Shown: in pieces, positions 44,505 to 54,005 of the stretch | Position numbering within the stretch: position 1 is the stretch's first letter | Layout: each line of letters opens with the position of its first letter | DNA from: Rugamonas sp. A1-17 | GTDB lineage: Bacteria; Pseudomonadota; Gammaproteobacteria; Burkholderiales; Burkholderiaceae_D | DNA length: 64,000 bases | Assembly (NCBI GenBank): GCA_025548565.1 | Contig: JAJLPB010000012.1 | Location: forward strand, 124,001-188,000 | Direction of reading: 5' to 3' | The notes under the pieces: model-generated | The model's input: only the letters and a program-made list of their open reading frames with translations | What the model was told of the DNA's origin: nothing | Database searches by the model: none | Program-made: the position numbers and the translations under genes

Positions 44505-46544
44505 ATGTTCACAAAAATACTGATCGCCAACCGTGGTGAAATCGCCTGCCGCGTGGCCGCCACCGCGCGCCGCATGGGCATCAAGACCGTCGCCGTGTAC
44601 TCGGAGGCGGACGCCAACGCCAAACACGTGGCGGTGTGCGACGAGGCGGTGCTGATCGGCCCCGCCGCCGCCAAGGAGAGCTATCTGCGCGGCGAGAAAA
44701 TCATCGCCGTCGCCAAGGCCACCGGCGCGCAAGCGATCCATCCCGGCTACGGCTTCCTCTCCGAGAACGCCGAATTCGCCGACGCCTGCGCCGAAGCGGG
44801 CCTTGTATTCATTGGTCCGCCTGCATCGGCGATGCGCGCGATGGGCTCCAAGTCCGCCGCCAAGCAGCTGATGGAGAAGGCCAACGTGCCGCTGGTTCCA
44901 GGCTACCACGGCGAGCAGCAGGACGCCGACTTCCTGCACGCGCAGGCCGACAAGATCGGCTACCCGGTGCTGCTGAAGGCGTCCGCCGGCGGCGGCGGCA
45001 AGGGCATGCGCGTGATCGAGAACTCGGCGCAGTTCAAGGACGCGCTGGCGTCCTGCAAGCGCGAGGCGATCAGCTCCTTTGGCAACGACAAGGTGCTGGC
45101 GGAGAAATACCTCCAGCGCCCGCGCCACATTGAAATCCAGGTTTTCGCCGACACCCTCGGCAACTGCATCTACCTGTTCGAGCGCGATTGCTCGGTGCAG
45201 CGCCGCCACCAGAAAGTGCTGGAGGAAGCGCCGGCGCCGAACATGCCGGCCGAACGCCGCGCGGCGATGGGCGAAGCGGCCGTCGCCGCCGCCAAGGCCG
45301 TGGGCTACGTGGGCGCCGGCACGGTGGAGTTCATCGCCAACCAGGACGGCTCGTTCTACTTCATGGAGATGAACACCCGCCTGCAGGTCGAACACCCGGT
45401 CACCGAAATGATCACCGGCACCGACCTGGTGGAATGGCAGCTGCGCGTGGCCGCCGGCGAGCCGCTGCCGAAGCAGCAGCACGAGCTGGCCATCAACGGC
45501 CATTCCATCGAGGCCCGCATCTACGCGGAGAATCCGGAGAAGGGCTTCCTGCCGTCGATCGGCACCCTGCGTCACATGGAGACGCCGGGCGCGGTCGCCT
45601 TTGAACTGGGCGGCGCCGTCAACCTGCCGGCAGGAGTGCGCATCGATTCCGGCGTGCGCGCCGGCGATGCCATCTCGCCGTTCTACGATCCGATGATCGC
45701 CAAATTGATCGTCTGGGGCGCGGACCGCAAGCAGGCGCTGGCCCGCATGGCACAAGCGCTGTCGCACTACCAGATCGTCGGCCTGGCCACCAACATCGCC
45801 TTCCTGAAACGCCTGGTCGAAGGCCAGGCCTTCTCGACGGCCGACCTGGACACGGGCCTGATCGAACGCAATCACGACGCGCTGTTCCCGGCCGCGCACG
45901 CGGCGCCGGACGCCGCGCTGGCGCTGGCCGCCGTGTCGCTGATCGAATCCGAGAAAGACCGCTCAGCCGCGCAATCCGGCGCCAACGCAGCCGACCCGTG
46001 GGGCCAGGCGCTGGGCTGGCGCATGAACCATCCGTACGTGCGCGCGCTGTCCTTCGGCGACGAATTCACGGCGGCGGCCAAGCCGTACAGCGTCAACGTC
46101 AGCTACCGCGCGGCCGACTGGCTGTTCAGCGTCGGCACGGCTCAGCCGCAGGTACTGAGCCTGATGTCGCAGGACGGCCACGATTTCAGCATCAAGCTGG
46201 GCGAGCAGGCCGTGCACGGCACGGTGCGCCGCGACGGCGACATGCTGCACGTGTTCACCAACGGTGCGCACTATCCATTGGCCTACAATGATCCAATGGC
46301 GCATGCCGGCGAGACCGAGGCCGAAGGCGGCCGCTTGACCGCGCCAATGCCGGGCAAGGTGGTCGCTGTGTTGGCCGCCAAAGGCCAGGAAGTGAAGAAG
46401 GGCGACGCCCTGGTCATCATGGAAGCCATGAAAATGGAACACACCATCGCCGCGCCGCACGATGGCGTGGTCGACGAGGTTCTGTACGGCGTGGGCGACC
46501 AGGTAGCCGATGGCGCCCCACTGCTGGCGTTCAAGACGGCGTAA
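44505..46544 (+). CDS. liuD: 3-methylcrotonyl-CoA carboxylase, biotin-containing (alpha) subunit
   Basis: A 679-residue protein: biotin carboxylase domain (1-450; ILIANRGEIACRVAATARRM, GGGGKGMRVIEN, MEMNTRLQVEHPVTEMITG), a linker region with the subunit-interaction domain, and a C-terminal biotinyl domain whose lysine is in IMEAMKMEHTIA. It carboxylates its own biotin for transfer by LiuB. It follows the bio genes, which feed its cofactor. Confidence 0.95.
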   Translation: MFTKILIANRGEIACRVAATARRMGIKTVAVYSEADANAKHVAVCDEAVLIGPAAAKESYLRGEKIIAVAKATGAQAIHPGYGFLSENAEFADACAEAGLVFIGPPASAMRAMGSKSAAKQLMEKANVPLVPGYHGEQQDADFLHAQADKIGYPVLLKASAGGGGKGMRVIENSAQFKDALASCKREAISSFGNDKVLAEKYLQRPRHIEIQVFADTLGNCIYLFERDCSVQRRHQKVLEEAPAPNMPAERRAAMGEAAVAAAKAVGYVGAGTVEFIANQDGSFYFMEMNTRLQVEHPVTEMITGTDLVEWQLRVAAGEPLPKQQHELAINGHSIEARIYAENPEKGFLPSIGTLRHMETPGAVAFELGGAVNLPAGVRIDSGVRAGDAISPFYDPMIAKLIVWGADRKQALARMAQALSHYQIVGLATNIAFLKRLVEGQAFSTADLDTGLIERNHDALFPAAHAAPDAALALAAVSLIESEKDRSAAQSGANAADPWGQALGWRMNHPYVRALSFGDEFTAAAKPYSVNVSYRAADWLFSVGTAQPQVLSLMSQDGHDFSIKLGEQAVHGTVRRDGDMLHVFTNGAHYPLAYNDPMAHAGETEAEGGRLTAPMPGKVVAVLAAKGQEVKKGDALVIMEAMKMEHTIAAPHDGVVDEVLYGVGDQVADGAPLLAFKTA

Positions 46545-46555
46545 GGGAGGACATC

Positions 46556-47488
46556 ATGCGTATTCTTTTACATCGCGCGGACGGCAAGACCGAGCCGTGG
46601 ATCAAGGATTTTGCGAAATACCTGCCGGAAGCGGAAGTCGAAATCTGGCATGCCGGCGAAAAGTGCGAGGCTTGCGACTACGCGGTGGTGTGGTCGCCGC
46701 CGGAGGCGATGCTGCCGGATCTGGCGCAGGTAAAGGCGATCTTCGTCACCGGCGCCGGCGTGGACGCGCTGCTCAAGTTCAGCGATGCGCTGCCGCCGCA
46801 CATTCCCATCATCCGCCTGGAGGACGCCGGTATGGCGCTGCAGATGGCGGAGTACGTGACCTACTCGGTGCTGCGCTACTTCCGCCGCTTCGACGAATAC
46901 GAAACCCAGGCACGCGCGGGCCAGTGGCTGCCGCTGCCCCAGCATCCAAGGGAAGATTTCGCCGTCGGCGTGCTGGGCATGGGCGTACTGGGCACGCGCG
47001 TGCTGCAGGCGCTGGCGCCGTTCGGTTTCCCGCTGCGCGGCTGGAGCCGCAGCGAGAAGAGCATGCCGGGCGTGCAGTGCTTCCACGGCGCAGATGGATT
47101 GGACACCTTCCTGCGCGGTAGCCGCGTGCTGGTCTGCATGCTGCCGCTGACGCCGGAAACCAACAACCTGGTCAACCGCACCAATATGTGCAAGCTGCCG
47201 CAAGGCTCGTACCTGATCAACGTGGCGCGCGGCGCGCACCTGGCCGAGCCGGACCTGCTCACGCTGATCAAGTCCGGCCACATCGCCGCCGCCACGCTGG
47301 ACGTGTTCCGCAACGAGCCCTTGCCGACGCAGCATCCGTTCTGGCAGGAGCCGCGCATCACGATCACGCCGCACATCTCGGCGCTGACCTTGCGCCGCGA
47401 GAGCGTGCAGCAAATCACCGAAAAAATCCGCAAGACCGCGCAGGGCGAAACCGTCGCCGGCGTGGTCGACCGCAAACGAGGATATTGA
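46556..47488 (+). CDS. ghrA: Glyoxylate/hydroxypyruvate reductase A-like dehydrogenase
   Basis: A 310-residue D-2-hydroxyacid dehydrogenase with the NAD(P)-binding GVLGMGVLGTRVLQAL, VCMLPLTPETNNLVN, LINVARGAHLAEPDLL and the catalytic histidine in ITITPHISALT. GhrA reduces glyoxylate and hydroxypyruvate. It has GGGAGG before its ATG and lies 11 bp after liuD and 1 bp before liuE; the same insertion is not part of the standard pathway, though aceK in the sister block also bears on glyoxylate use. Confidence 0.9.
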   Translation: MRILLHRADGKTEPWIKDFAKYLPEAEVEIWHAGEKCEACDYAVVWSPPEAMLPDLAQVKAIFVTGAGVDALLKFSDALPPHIPIIRLEDAGMALQMAEYVTYSVLRYFRRFDEYETQARAGQWLPLPQHPREDFAVGVLGMGVLGTRVLQALAPFGFPLRGWSRSEKSMPGVQCFHGADGLDTFLRGSRVLVCMLPLTPETNNLVNRTNMCKLPQGSYLINVARGAHLAEPDLLTLIKSGHIAAATLDVFRNEPLPTQHPFWQEPRITITPHISALTLRRESVQQITEKIRKTAQGETVAGVVDRKRGY

Positions 47489-47489
47489 T

Positions 47490-48401
47490 ATGAGCAGTAT
47501 GCCGAAACAGGTAAAGATCGTCGAAGTCGGCCCGCGCGACGGCCTGCAAAACGAAAAAGAGAGCGTGCCCGCCGAAGTGAAGATCGAGCTGGTGAACCGG
47601 CTGACCAGCGCCGGCTTCCAGAACATCGAGGCGGCGTCGTTCGTGTCGCCGAAGTGGGTGCCGCAGATGGCCACCAGCAAAGAGGTGATGGCCGCGATCG
47701 CGCGCAAGCCGGGTGTGATCTACTCGGCGCTGACGCCCAATATGCAGGGCTTCGAAGCGGCGCTGGCGGCCAAGGCGGACGAAGTGGTGATCTTCGGTTC
47801 GGCCTCGGAGGCGTTCTCGCAAAAGAACATCAACTGCTCGATCGCCGAATCGATCGCGCGCTTTGAAGGCGTGGCGAAGGCGGCCAAGGATAACGGCCTG
47901 CGCCTGCGCGGCAGCATCAGCTGCTCGTTCGGCTGCCCGTACCAAGGCGAGGTGCCGCTGGACGCGGTGGCCGACGTGGTGGGCCGCATGCGCGACCTGG
48001 GTTGCGACGAGATCGACATCGCCGACACCATCGGCGTGGCCACGCCGCGCAAGACGCAGGCGGTGATGGAGACGGCGATCCGCGCCTTCCGCCTGGATGG
48101 TTTGTCCGGCCACTTCCACGACACGTATGGCCAGGCGCTGGCCAACATCTACGCCAGCCTGGAGCTGGGCATCTCGATTTACCACTCGTCGGTGTCGGGC
48201 CTGGGCGGCTGTCCGTACGCGAAGGGGGCGACCGGCAACGTGGCCACCGAGGACGTGCTGTACATGATGCAGGGATTGGGGATTGAAACCGGCATCGACC
48301 TCGATATCGTGGTCGATGCCGGCCAGTTCATCTCGCAGTTCCTGGGCCGCAAAGGCGCCAGCCGCGCCGGCAACGCCATCGCCGCCAAGCGCGCCGGCTA
48401 G
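47490..48401 (+). CDS. liuE: Hydroxymethylglutaryl-CoA lyase
   Basis: A 303-residue TIM-barrel lyase: VEVGPRDGLQNEKESVPAE, FGCPYQGEV, the metal-binding GHFHDTYGQALANIY and the C-terminal GLGGCPYAKGATGNVATED with the catalytic cysteine. It splits HMG-CoA into acetyl-CoA and acetoacetate, ending leucine breakdown. It closes the second liu block; the convergent GH35 gene ends 7 bp away. Confidence 0.96.
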   Translation: MSSMPKQVKIVEVGPRDGLQNEKESVPAEVKIELVNRLTSAGFQNIEAASFVSPKWVPQMATSKEVMAAIARKPGVIYSALTPNMQGFEAALAAKADEVVIFGSASEAFSQKNINCSIAESIARFEGVAKAAKDNGLRLRGSISCSFGCPYQGEVPLDAVADVVGRMRDLGCDEIDIADTIGVATPRKTQAVMETAIRAFRLDGLSGHFHDTYGQALANIYASLELGISIYHSSVSGLGGCPYAKGATGNVATEDVLYMMQGLGIETGIDLDIVVDAGQFISQFLGRKGASRAGNAIAAKRAG

Positions 48402-48408
48402 ACCAACG

Positions 48409-50763
48409 TCACTCGCGTACCAGCTTGTCCGCGACGTACATGCGGTACTGCTTGATACGCCCGGTGACGGTGTCGGTCCCCTGGCGCGGCGTGTAGCGCA
48501 CGCCCGCCACCTCCACCTGCTGACCCAAATCGATGATCAGCTGGTGCGGGTGGCCGGTACCGCCGGCAAACGCCGTGTGCCAGTGGTCCGACGCCTGCCC
48601 GTTGATGGCATTGAGCGCCGAACCATCCTCCTTCTTCAACTCCTCGCTGCTGGCGTAGGCGATCGTCCACGATTGCTGGTTGATGGTCTTGCCATCCTTG
48701 CCCAGCAGTGAAATCTCGGCCACCGCCGCGTACTGCTTGCCGTCGAAGGCGCTCAGCGATTCAAGGCAGAACTGGCGGCCCTTGACCGGCGCGGCGAACA
48801 TCACATCCTGCGTCGCTCCGCCAGCCGCGAACTCGCCCGCCTGCGCCGGCGCAACGCCTTCCAGCGCCGGCTTGACCGTGCTTGGTGGACGCGCCAGGTC
48901 CAGCTCCGGATTGAGCTGGTCGAGTATCGGTTCCGTCAGGCCGGCGATGCGCGCGCTGCGCGGACCGGTCAGGTCCAGCACCACGATTTCATTGCGGCCC
49001 TTCCTGATCCACGGGCCGGGCAGGTACATGGTCTGCGTCGGTCCGATGCTCCAGTAGCGGCCCAGGCAGCGGCCGTTGATCCACACGATGCCTTGTCCCC
49101 AGCTCGACATATCGAGGAAGGTGTCGGCTTGCCGGCTGGCTTCGAAACCGCCACGCCAGAAGGCCGGGCCCTTGGCGCGTCCGCGCTTGAACGACAGCGG
49201 CGGCAGCACGCCATCGGCGTCGAAATCGATGGCGCGGATTTCCCAGTTCTCCACCGCCTGCGCCGCGCCGCCCTTGGCGGTGAACGTCACCGGGCCATGC
49301 AGGCCCTTGCGGTCGTGGACCTCGAGACCGAAGTTAACCCGTGCGATGGTGTACAGCAGGATCTCCACCGTCACGGCCTTGCTGCGCGCCGGCACGGCGA
49401 CCGAGAAGCGGCGGTGGCGCGTGTCCATCGTTCCCGCCAGCTTGCCGTCGATGTAGACCCAGGCCAGGTCGCGCACCTTGGCGGCGGCCAGCAGGCCCGC
49501 AGGACCGGCCGGCAGCTGCACGCGATAGGCGACCAAACCGCGGCTGATGTCGTACTGCTCGATCGGCTCCGGCGACACCGCCTTGATCGCGCGCGGCGGC
49601 AGGTTGGCCAGCACCGGCGCAGATTCGCTCAGTGCGAACGCGTCGATGCTCATGACGGGATTGCGCGCCGGCGCTTCGGGCAGCACTTCGCCCGCCGCCA
49701 GGAAGGGACGCATGCCCTCGCGGTAGGCGTTGAACTTGGCGCCCATCCAACCGGCTTCGCTGATCGGCGCGTCGTAGTCGTAGCTGGTGGTGTCCGGCCG
49801 GAAGGGACGGTCGCAACCGCCCCACAGGCCGAAGGTGGTGCCGCCGTGCGCCATGTAAAGGCTGAACGAGCCGTTCGCCTTCAGCATGGCCTGGATGTCG
49901 ACGACAGCGCTGGTGTTGTCGCCACGGCGGTGCGGATTGCCCCAGGTGTCGAACCAGCCGGAATAGTATTCGCCGCACATCAACGGCGCCTGCTGCACCG
50001 CCGCCAGCGCCTTGAAGCCGCCGGCCGGATCGCTGCCGAAGTTGGCCACCGAGAGCATGCCGGCCAGGTGGGTCTTGGCCACCGCGTTGGTCGGATTACA
50101 CTGGAACAGCGGCACGTCGAAACGCGCGTCGAGCAGCGCCTGGCGCAGCACGCGCATGTAGTCCAGGTCTTCACCGAAGAAGCCGTACTCGTTCTCCACC
50201 TGGACCATCAATATCGGCCCGCCCTGCGTCACCTGCATCGGCCCGAGCACGCGGCCGACTTCACGCAGGTAGCGCCGCGCCGGATCGATAAAGGCCGGAT
50301 CGCGGGTGCGCAGGAAGGCGTCGCCCGGATTCTTCTTCAACAGCCACCACGGCAGGCCGCCCATCTCCCACTCGGCGCATGCGTAGGGACCGGGACGCAA
50401 GATCACCCACAGCCCTTCCTGCTGCGCGAGACGGCAGAACTCCACCGCGTCGCGCTGGCCGCTCCAGTCGAACTTCCCTTCGCGCCATTCGTGATAGTTC
50501 CAGAACAGGTAGGCACACACCGTGTTCAAGCCCATCGCCTTGATGGCCTTCAGGCGGTGGCCCCAGTACTCGCGCGGCACGCGGGCGAAGTGCATTTCGC
50601 CGCAGCGGATCTGGAACGGCTTGCCGTCGATGAGGAAGTCGCTGGCGCCGACCGCGAAGCGCGGCGCCGCTTGCGCGCCGGCGTGGATCGGCAGCAGCGC
50701 GCCACCAGCGGCGGCGGCGGCGCCTTGCAGCAGGCGTCGGCGTGGCAGATTGGTACGCGTCAT
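48409..50763 (-). CDS. Exported GH35 beta-galactosidase with C-terminal discoidin-like domain
   Basis: A 784-residue enzyme with a twin-arginine signal (NLPRRRLLQGAAAAAGG), a GH35 TIM-barrel (IRCGEMHFARVPREYW; acid/base in ILMVQVENEYGFF; nucleophile in MCGEYYSGWFDTWGN) and beta-sandwich domains with VYIDGKLAGTMD and WINGRCLGRYWSIGPTQ. Residues from about 660 look like an F5/8-type carbohydrate-binding domain. It would release galactose from polysaccharide in the periplasm or outside. It follows the TonB-dependent receptor, a typical sugar-uptake pair. Confidence 0.93.
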   Translation of the reverse strand: MTRTNLPRRRLLQGAAAAAGGALLPIHAGAQAAPRFAVGASDFLIDGKPFQIRCGEMHFARVPREYWGHRLKAIKAMGLNTVCAYLFWNYHEWREGKFDWSGQRDAVEFCRLAQQEGLWVILRPGPYACAEWEMGGLPWWLLKKNPGDAFLRTRDPAFIDPARRYLREVGRVLGPMQVTQGGPILMVQVENEYGFFGEDLDYMRVLRQALLDARFDVPLFQCNPTNAVAKTHLAGMLSVANFGSDPAGGFKALAAVQQAPLMCGEYYSGWFDTWGNPHRRGDNTSAVVDIQAMLKANGSFSLYMAHGGTTFGLWGGCDRPFRPDTTSYDYDAPISEAGWMGAKFNAYREGMRPFLAAGEVLPEAPARNPVMSIDAFALSESAPVLANLPPRAIKAVSPEPIEQYDISRGLVAYRVQLPAGPAGLLAAAKVRDLAWVYIDGKLAGTMDTRHRRFSVAVPARSKAVTVEILLYTIARVNFGLEVHDRKGLHGPVTFTAKGGAAQAVENWEIRAIDFDADGVLPPLSFKRGRAKGPAFWRGGFEASRQADTFLDMSSWGQGIVWINGRCLGRYWSIGPTQTMYLPGPWIRKGRNEIVVLDLTGPRSARIAGLTEPILDQLNPELDLARPPSTVKPALEGVAPAQAGEFAAGGATQDVMFAAPVKGRQFCLESLSAFDGKQYAAVAEISLLGKDGKTINQQSWTIAYASSEELKKEDGSALNAINGQASDHWHTAFAGGTGHPHQLIIDLGQQVEVAGVRYTPRQGTDTVTGRIKQYRMYVADKLVRE

Positions 50764-53529
50764 TTAGAAAGCCACTCGCAAGCCAACGTTGGCGCGGCGG
50801 CCGACATCTTCCAGGGTGAGGAACTGCGATTCGTTGTTGGCATATTCGTGCATCCGCGAGTTGGAGAGATTGATGAAGTCCGCGTACAACGCCATCTTCG
50901 GCGTCAGATTGTAGCGCAGGCTGGCGTCGGTCTGGCCGTAGGCCGCGCGGTTGCGTGGCAGGGTGCTGCCGCCGCCGCAATCGACGGAGAAGTGGTTGCG
51001 CCAGTTGTAGCTCACGCGCGCCATGAACTTGTCGTTCTCGTAGAACACCGAGCCGTTGTACGACTGCGGCGACAGGCCAGGGTAGCCGCAGGCCGGCGCG
51101 GTGGCGTCGGACTCGCGGGTGGCGCTGGCGTCCACGTAGGTGTAGTTGGCGGCGACGCCGAAGCCCTTCAGCCACGAGACGCTGTTGTCGAAGGCGTACT
51201 GGCCGGCCAGTTCCACGCCCTTGATCTTGCCCTCTTGTCCGTTGCGCACGCGGGTGTCGTGGACGATTTCATCGTACTGCGGAATCTTCATGTCGACCAT
51301 TTTGGTCTCCAGGAAGTTGGAGACGTCCTTGCGGAAGATGGCGGCGCTGACGTAGTTGGTCTTCGACAGATACCATTCATACGACAGGTCGTAGTTCTTC
51401 GACTGCATCGGCTTCAGGTAGGGATTGCCGCCGCCGGTCTGCACGTCGCCGAAGCGGCCGCCGTAGGAATTGCTGACGCCCATCTGGTTCAGCGTCGGAC
51501 GGGTCTCGGTCTTCGATGCGGCAAGGCGCAGCAGCATGTCCGGCGTCAGGTCGATCTTCAGGTTGGCCGACGGCAGGTAGCTGTTGTAGCTGTTGCTGAC
51601 GGAGTTAACCGCGTTCGGGCCCCAGTTCAGGATATAGGTCGTGTCGTTGGGGCTCTTGGTCGCCGACAGCAGCACGCGGCTGATGCCGGTCGACGTCGAG
51701 TTCACGTGCACCACGCGCACGCCGGCGTTGGCCGACCAGTGTTCGCCTTCCCATTTCGAATCCAGGAAGAAGCTCGATACCTTCTCCTTCACGCCCCACA
51801 TGTCAGGCTTGGTGTAGTCGATCGCCATCGGGCCGTTCGGGTATTTGCTCTTGTCGAGGTACAGCGCCGGGTCGTTCGATTGCGCCAGCAGCGACGGCTG
51901 GTTCAGGTAGTTCATGTAGGCGTACGGATTGAAGCTCAGGTAGGCGCTTGGAATCTGCGCGCCATTGCCGAGGAAGTTATCCATCGGCGTGACCGTGAAC
52001 AGCGACGACGGCAGGGAGACGTGGTAGCCGCTGAAGGCGTTCCATGCGTCGTTGTTCCACTGCGTGCGCTCGACGTTGCGCTCCGAGTGCGCCACGCCGG
52101 AATCGATGCCCTTGAAGTAGCCCATCTCGTGGTTCCACGACAGGTTGAAGCGGCCTTCCTGCAGGTCGTCGAGATTGCGGATGTCGCCATACGAGACGGC
52201 GTGCGCGCGCACCGCGGTCGGGTCTGCGATGCCGTCGCCGAACACCAGGCCAGGCGTGCTGCCGAAGGTCAGCACGTCGCCGTTCTTCGGCACCATGCCG
52301 GCCACGATCCACATGTTCGGCGACTTGGAAGTGGTGCGCGAGCTGGAGATGTCGCCTTCCAGTTTCAGCTCCGGCATCAGCGCCCATTTCGAGTTCAGGC
52401 CGAACGCCTGCGTGGTGGACAGGCGGTCGCCGCCCTTGACGATCATGTCGTTCGAGTTGGCCTCGCCCAGCAGCTTGCCGCTGCCGGCCAGTTCCGGATT
52501 GTTCGCGTAGAAGATCGAGCCGGGGCGCAGGAAGCTGGTGACTTGATTATTCGAGTCGGTCTTCACGCCCAGCTGCTGCGGATTATTCCAGTCGCTGAAC
52601 GCGATCACGTCGTTCTTCTGGTCGAGGCGCGAGTACAGGGCGTCGGCCGTCAGTTTCCAGGTCGGCGACGGGTTGTATTGCACCGTCAGGTTGCCCACCA
52701 GGCGCTTGCGGCTTTCGTTCTCCTGCTGGAAGCCGTAACTCTGCGGCATGTAGAGCTTCTTGGTGGTCACGTCGGCCATCGTCAACCCCTTGGAGTTGAG
52801 GTCGCCGTTGATCATCGAGACGTCGCGGTAGTTCCAGGCGTCGTTGACGGCCTTGTTCTGCTTGGAGGCGCGGTCGGTGTAGGAGAGCGAACCGGTCACG
52901 CCGAAGGTGCGGTTCTCGTTGGCGAACGAGTACATGCCGGCGATGTTGGGCGTGTTCTTCTTGGAGTTGGTGTCGTACGAGTCGGACACGTTGACCACCG
53001 ACGAGTGGCCCAGCTTGCCCGACAGCGGGCGCGCGGTCTGGATGTCCACGGTCGAGCCGATGCCGCCCTCCGGCAGGAAGGCTTGCGACGTTTTATAGAC
53101 CAGCGCTTTCGAGATCAGGTCGGAGGACAGCAGGTCGAAGGAGAACTCGCGGCCGCCGGTGTCGCTGGTCATGGTGCGGCCGTTGACCAGCACGTTGTTG
53201 AATTCAGGCCCGAGGCCGCGCACGGAGATGTAGCGGCCTTCGCCGTTGTTGCGCTGGATCTGCACGCCGGTGACGCGCTGCAGCGATTCGGCGATGTTCG
53301 TGTCCGGGAACTTGCCGGCATCCTCGGCGGAGACCGCGTCGACCACGCCGTCCTGCAGGCGCTTGGTGGTCAGCGACGACGACAGCGAGGCGCGGATGCC
53401 GCTGACCACCACGGTCGCGCTGGTATCGAGCGGCTTGGCCTCGTTGGCGGTTTGCGCCGACGCGCCCGCCATCATCAACATCTCGGCGATCAGGGCGGCT
53501 ATGACCGTCTTGGAAGTATTCATTTTCAT
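50764..53529 (-). CDS. TonB-dependent outer-membrane receptor
   Basis: A 921-residue receptor: signal peptide (about 1-25), plug domain with VVVSGIRASLSSSLTTKR, GVVDAVSAEDAGKFPDTNIA and YISVRGLGPEFNNVLVNGR, and a beta-barrel ending in RRANVGLRVAF with the terminal Phe. The plug opening is that of the carbohydrate-type receptors common in Xanthomonas and Oxalobacteraceae. GGAG lies five bases before the ATG at 53529. With the GH35 gene it probably imports galactosides. Confidence 0.95.
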   Translation of the reverse strand: MKMNTSKTVIAALIAEMLMMAGASAQTANEAKPLDTSATVVVSGIRASLSSSLTTKRLQDGVVDAVSAEDAGKFPDTNIAESLQRVTGVQIQRNNGEGRYISVRGLGPEFNNVLVNGRTMTSDTGGREFSFDLLSSDLISKALVYKTSQAFLPEGGIGSTVDIQTARPLSGKLGHSSVVNVSDSYDTNSKKNTPNIAGMYSFANENRTFGVTGSLSYTDRASKQNKAVNDAWNYRDVSMINGDLNSKGLTMADVTTKKLYMPQSYGFQQENESRKRLVGNLTVQYNPSPTWKLTADALYSRLDQKNDVIAFSDWNNPQQLGVKTDSNNQVTSFLRPGSIFYANNPELAGSGKLLGEANSNDMIVKGGDRLSTTQAFGLNSKWALMPELKLEGDISSSRTTSKSPNMWIVAGMVPKNGDVLTFGSTPGLVFGDGIADPTAVRAHAVSYGDIRNLDDLQEGRFNLSWNHEMGYFKGIDSGVAHSERNVERTQWNNDAWNAFSGYHVSLPSSLFTVTPMDNFLGNGAQIPSAYLSFNPYAYMNYLNQPSLLAQSNDPALYLDKSKYPNGPMAIDYTKPDMWGVKEKVSSFFLDSKWEGEHWSANAGVRVVHVNSTSTGISRVLLSATKSPNDTTYILNWGPNAVNSVSNSYNSYLPSANLKIDLTPDMLLRLAASKTETRPTLNQMGVSNSYGGRFGDVQTGGGNPYLKPMQSKNYDLSYEWYLSKTNYVSAAIFRKDVSNFLETKMVDMKIPQYDEIVHDTRVRNGQEGKIKGVELAGQYAFDNSVSWLKGFGVAANYTYVDASATRESDATAPACGYPGLSPQSYNGSVFYENDKFMARVSYNWRNHFSVDCGGGSTLPRNRAAYGQTDASLRYNLTPKMALYADFINLSNSRMHEYANNESQFLTLEDVGRRANVGLRVAF

Positions 53530-53633
53530 TGTGTCTCCGTGCTCTTATTAGGAATGAATGAATGTGCGAAGGCCTGCCTGTTTCGGCATATAGCTCTGGT
53601 TTTGGACAGCAGGCGCTCGCGCGATGCGGCGAG

Positions 53634-53672
53634 CTAGCAGGCGATAGGGTGGCTGAACTTAGTCGAATGCAT
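53634..53672 (-). CDS. Possible 12-residue leader peptide before the receptor gene
   Basis: On the minus strand GGAGAGACC precedes an ATG at 53672 that opens a frame reading MHSTKFSHPIAC and then a stop. It lies 104 bp before the receptor start on the same strand. A leader with a strong ribosome binding site could couple translation to receptor expression, but length is too short for coding statistics. Confidence 0.3.
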   Translation of the reverse strand: MHSTKFSHPIAC

Positions 53673-53807
53673 GGTCTCTCCGTAATTTTCTTATGCGCGT
53701 TTTGCCCGCGCTCATTTCATATTACGTAAGAGCTCGCTTGCCAACCAATTGCGTATTCAATCGAATCTATGATCAATTCGTATAGCTCGATGAACCGTGG
53801 AGGATAA

Positions 53808-53846
53808 AAAAAAGACCCAAGAGCCGAAACTCTTGAGTCTTTTTTT
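53808..53846. terminator. Bidirectional terminator after tRNA-Pro
   Basis: GACCCAAGAG and CTCTTGAGTC (53814-53823, 53830-53839) form a 10-bp stem with one G-T pair. A-runs and T-runs flank both sides (seven or eight bases each), so it can stop transcription from either direction. Confidence 0.88.
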
Positions 53847-53853
53847 CTGAAAC

Positions 53854-53930
53854 TGGTCGGAGTACAAGGATTCGAACCTTGGACCCCCTGGTCCCAAACC
53901 AGGTGCGCTACCGGGCTGCGCCACACTCCG
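53854..53930 (-). tRNA. tRNA-Pro (anticodon TGG)
   Basis: A 77-base cloverleaf: acceptor stem CGGAGTG/TACTCCG, D arm GCGC/GCGC, anticodon stem CCTGG/CCAGG with loop TTTGGGA (anticodon TGG), T arm CAAGG-TTCGAAT-CCTTG and an encoded 3' ACCA. All stems pair. It has a promoter directly upstream and a terminator directly downstream, so it is a single-gene unit. Confidence 0.98.
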
Positions 53931-53940
53931 AAGAAGCAAG

Positions 53941-53969
53941 ATAATACATGCTGCCTCCGTATCCGTCAA
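53941..53969 (-). promoter_or_regulatory. Promoter of tRNA-Pro
   Basis: On the minus strand TTGACG and TATTAT are separated by exactly 17 bp, ending 10 bp before the tRNA 5' end: a near-consensus sigma-70 promoter. The predicted right end of the tnpB element (53989) stops 20 bp upstream of the -35 box. Confidence 0.82.
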
Positions 53970-54005
53970 GTGCCACTATGAAATCAGTTTGACGTCTTCC
54001 CCGCC

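Larger units (their letters stand above)
53530..53853. other. Upstream region of the TonB-dependent receptor
   Basis: 324 bp with no large gene. It holds a 12-codon reading frame with a good ribosome binding site (53634-53672), an AT-rich stretch likely to carry the receptor promoter (about 53680-53790), and the tRNA terminator (53808-53846). Confidence 0.6.

Noticed and set aside
49093..53637. 1514-codon plus-strand frame across the GH35 and receptor genes
   Set aside because: Length alone is striking, but it is the antisense of two well-supported genes and has no recognisable domain.
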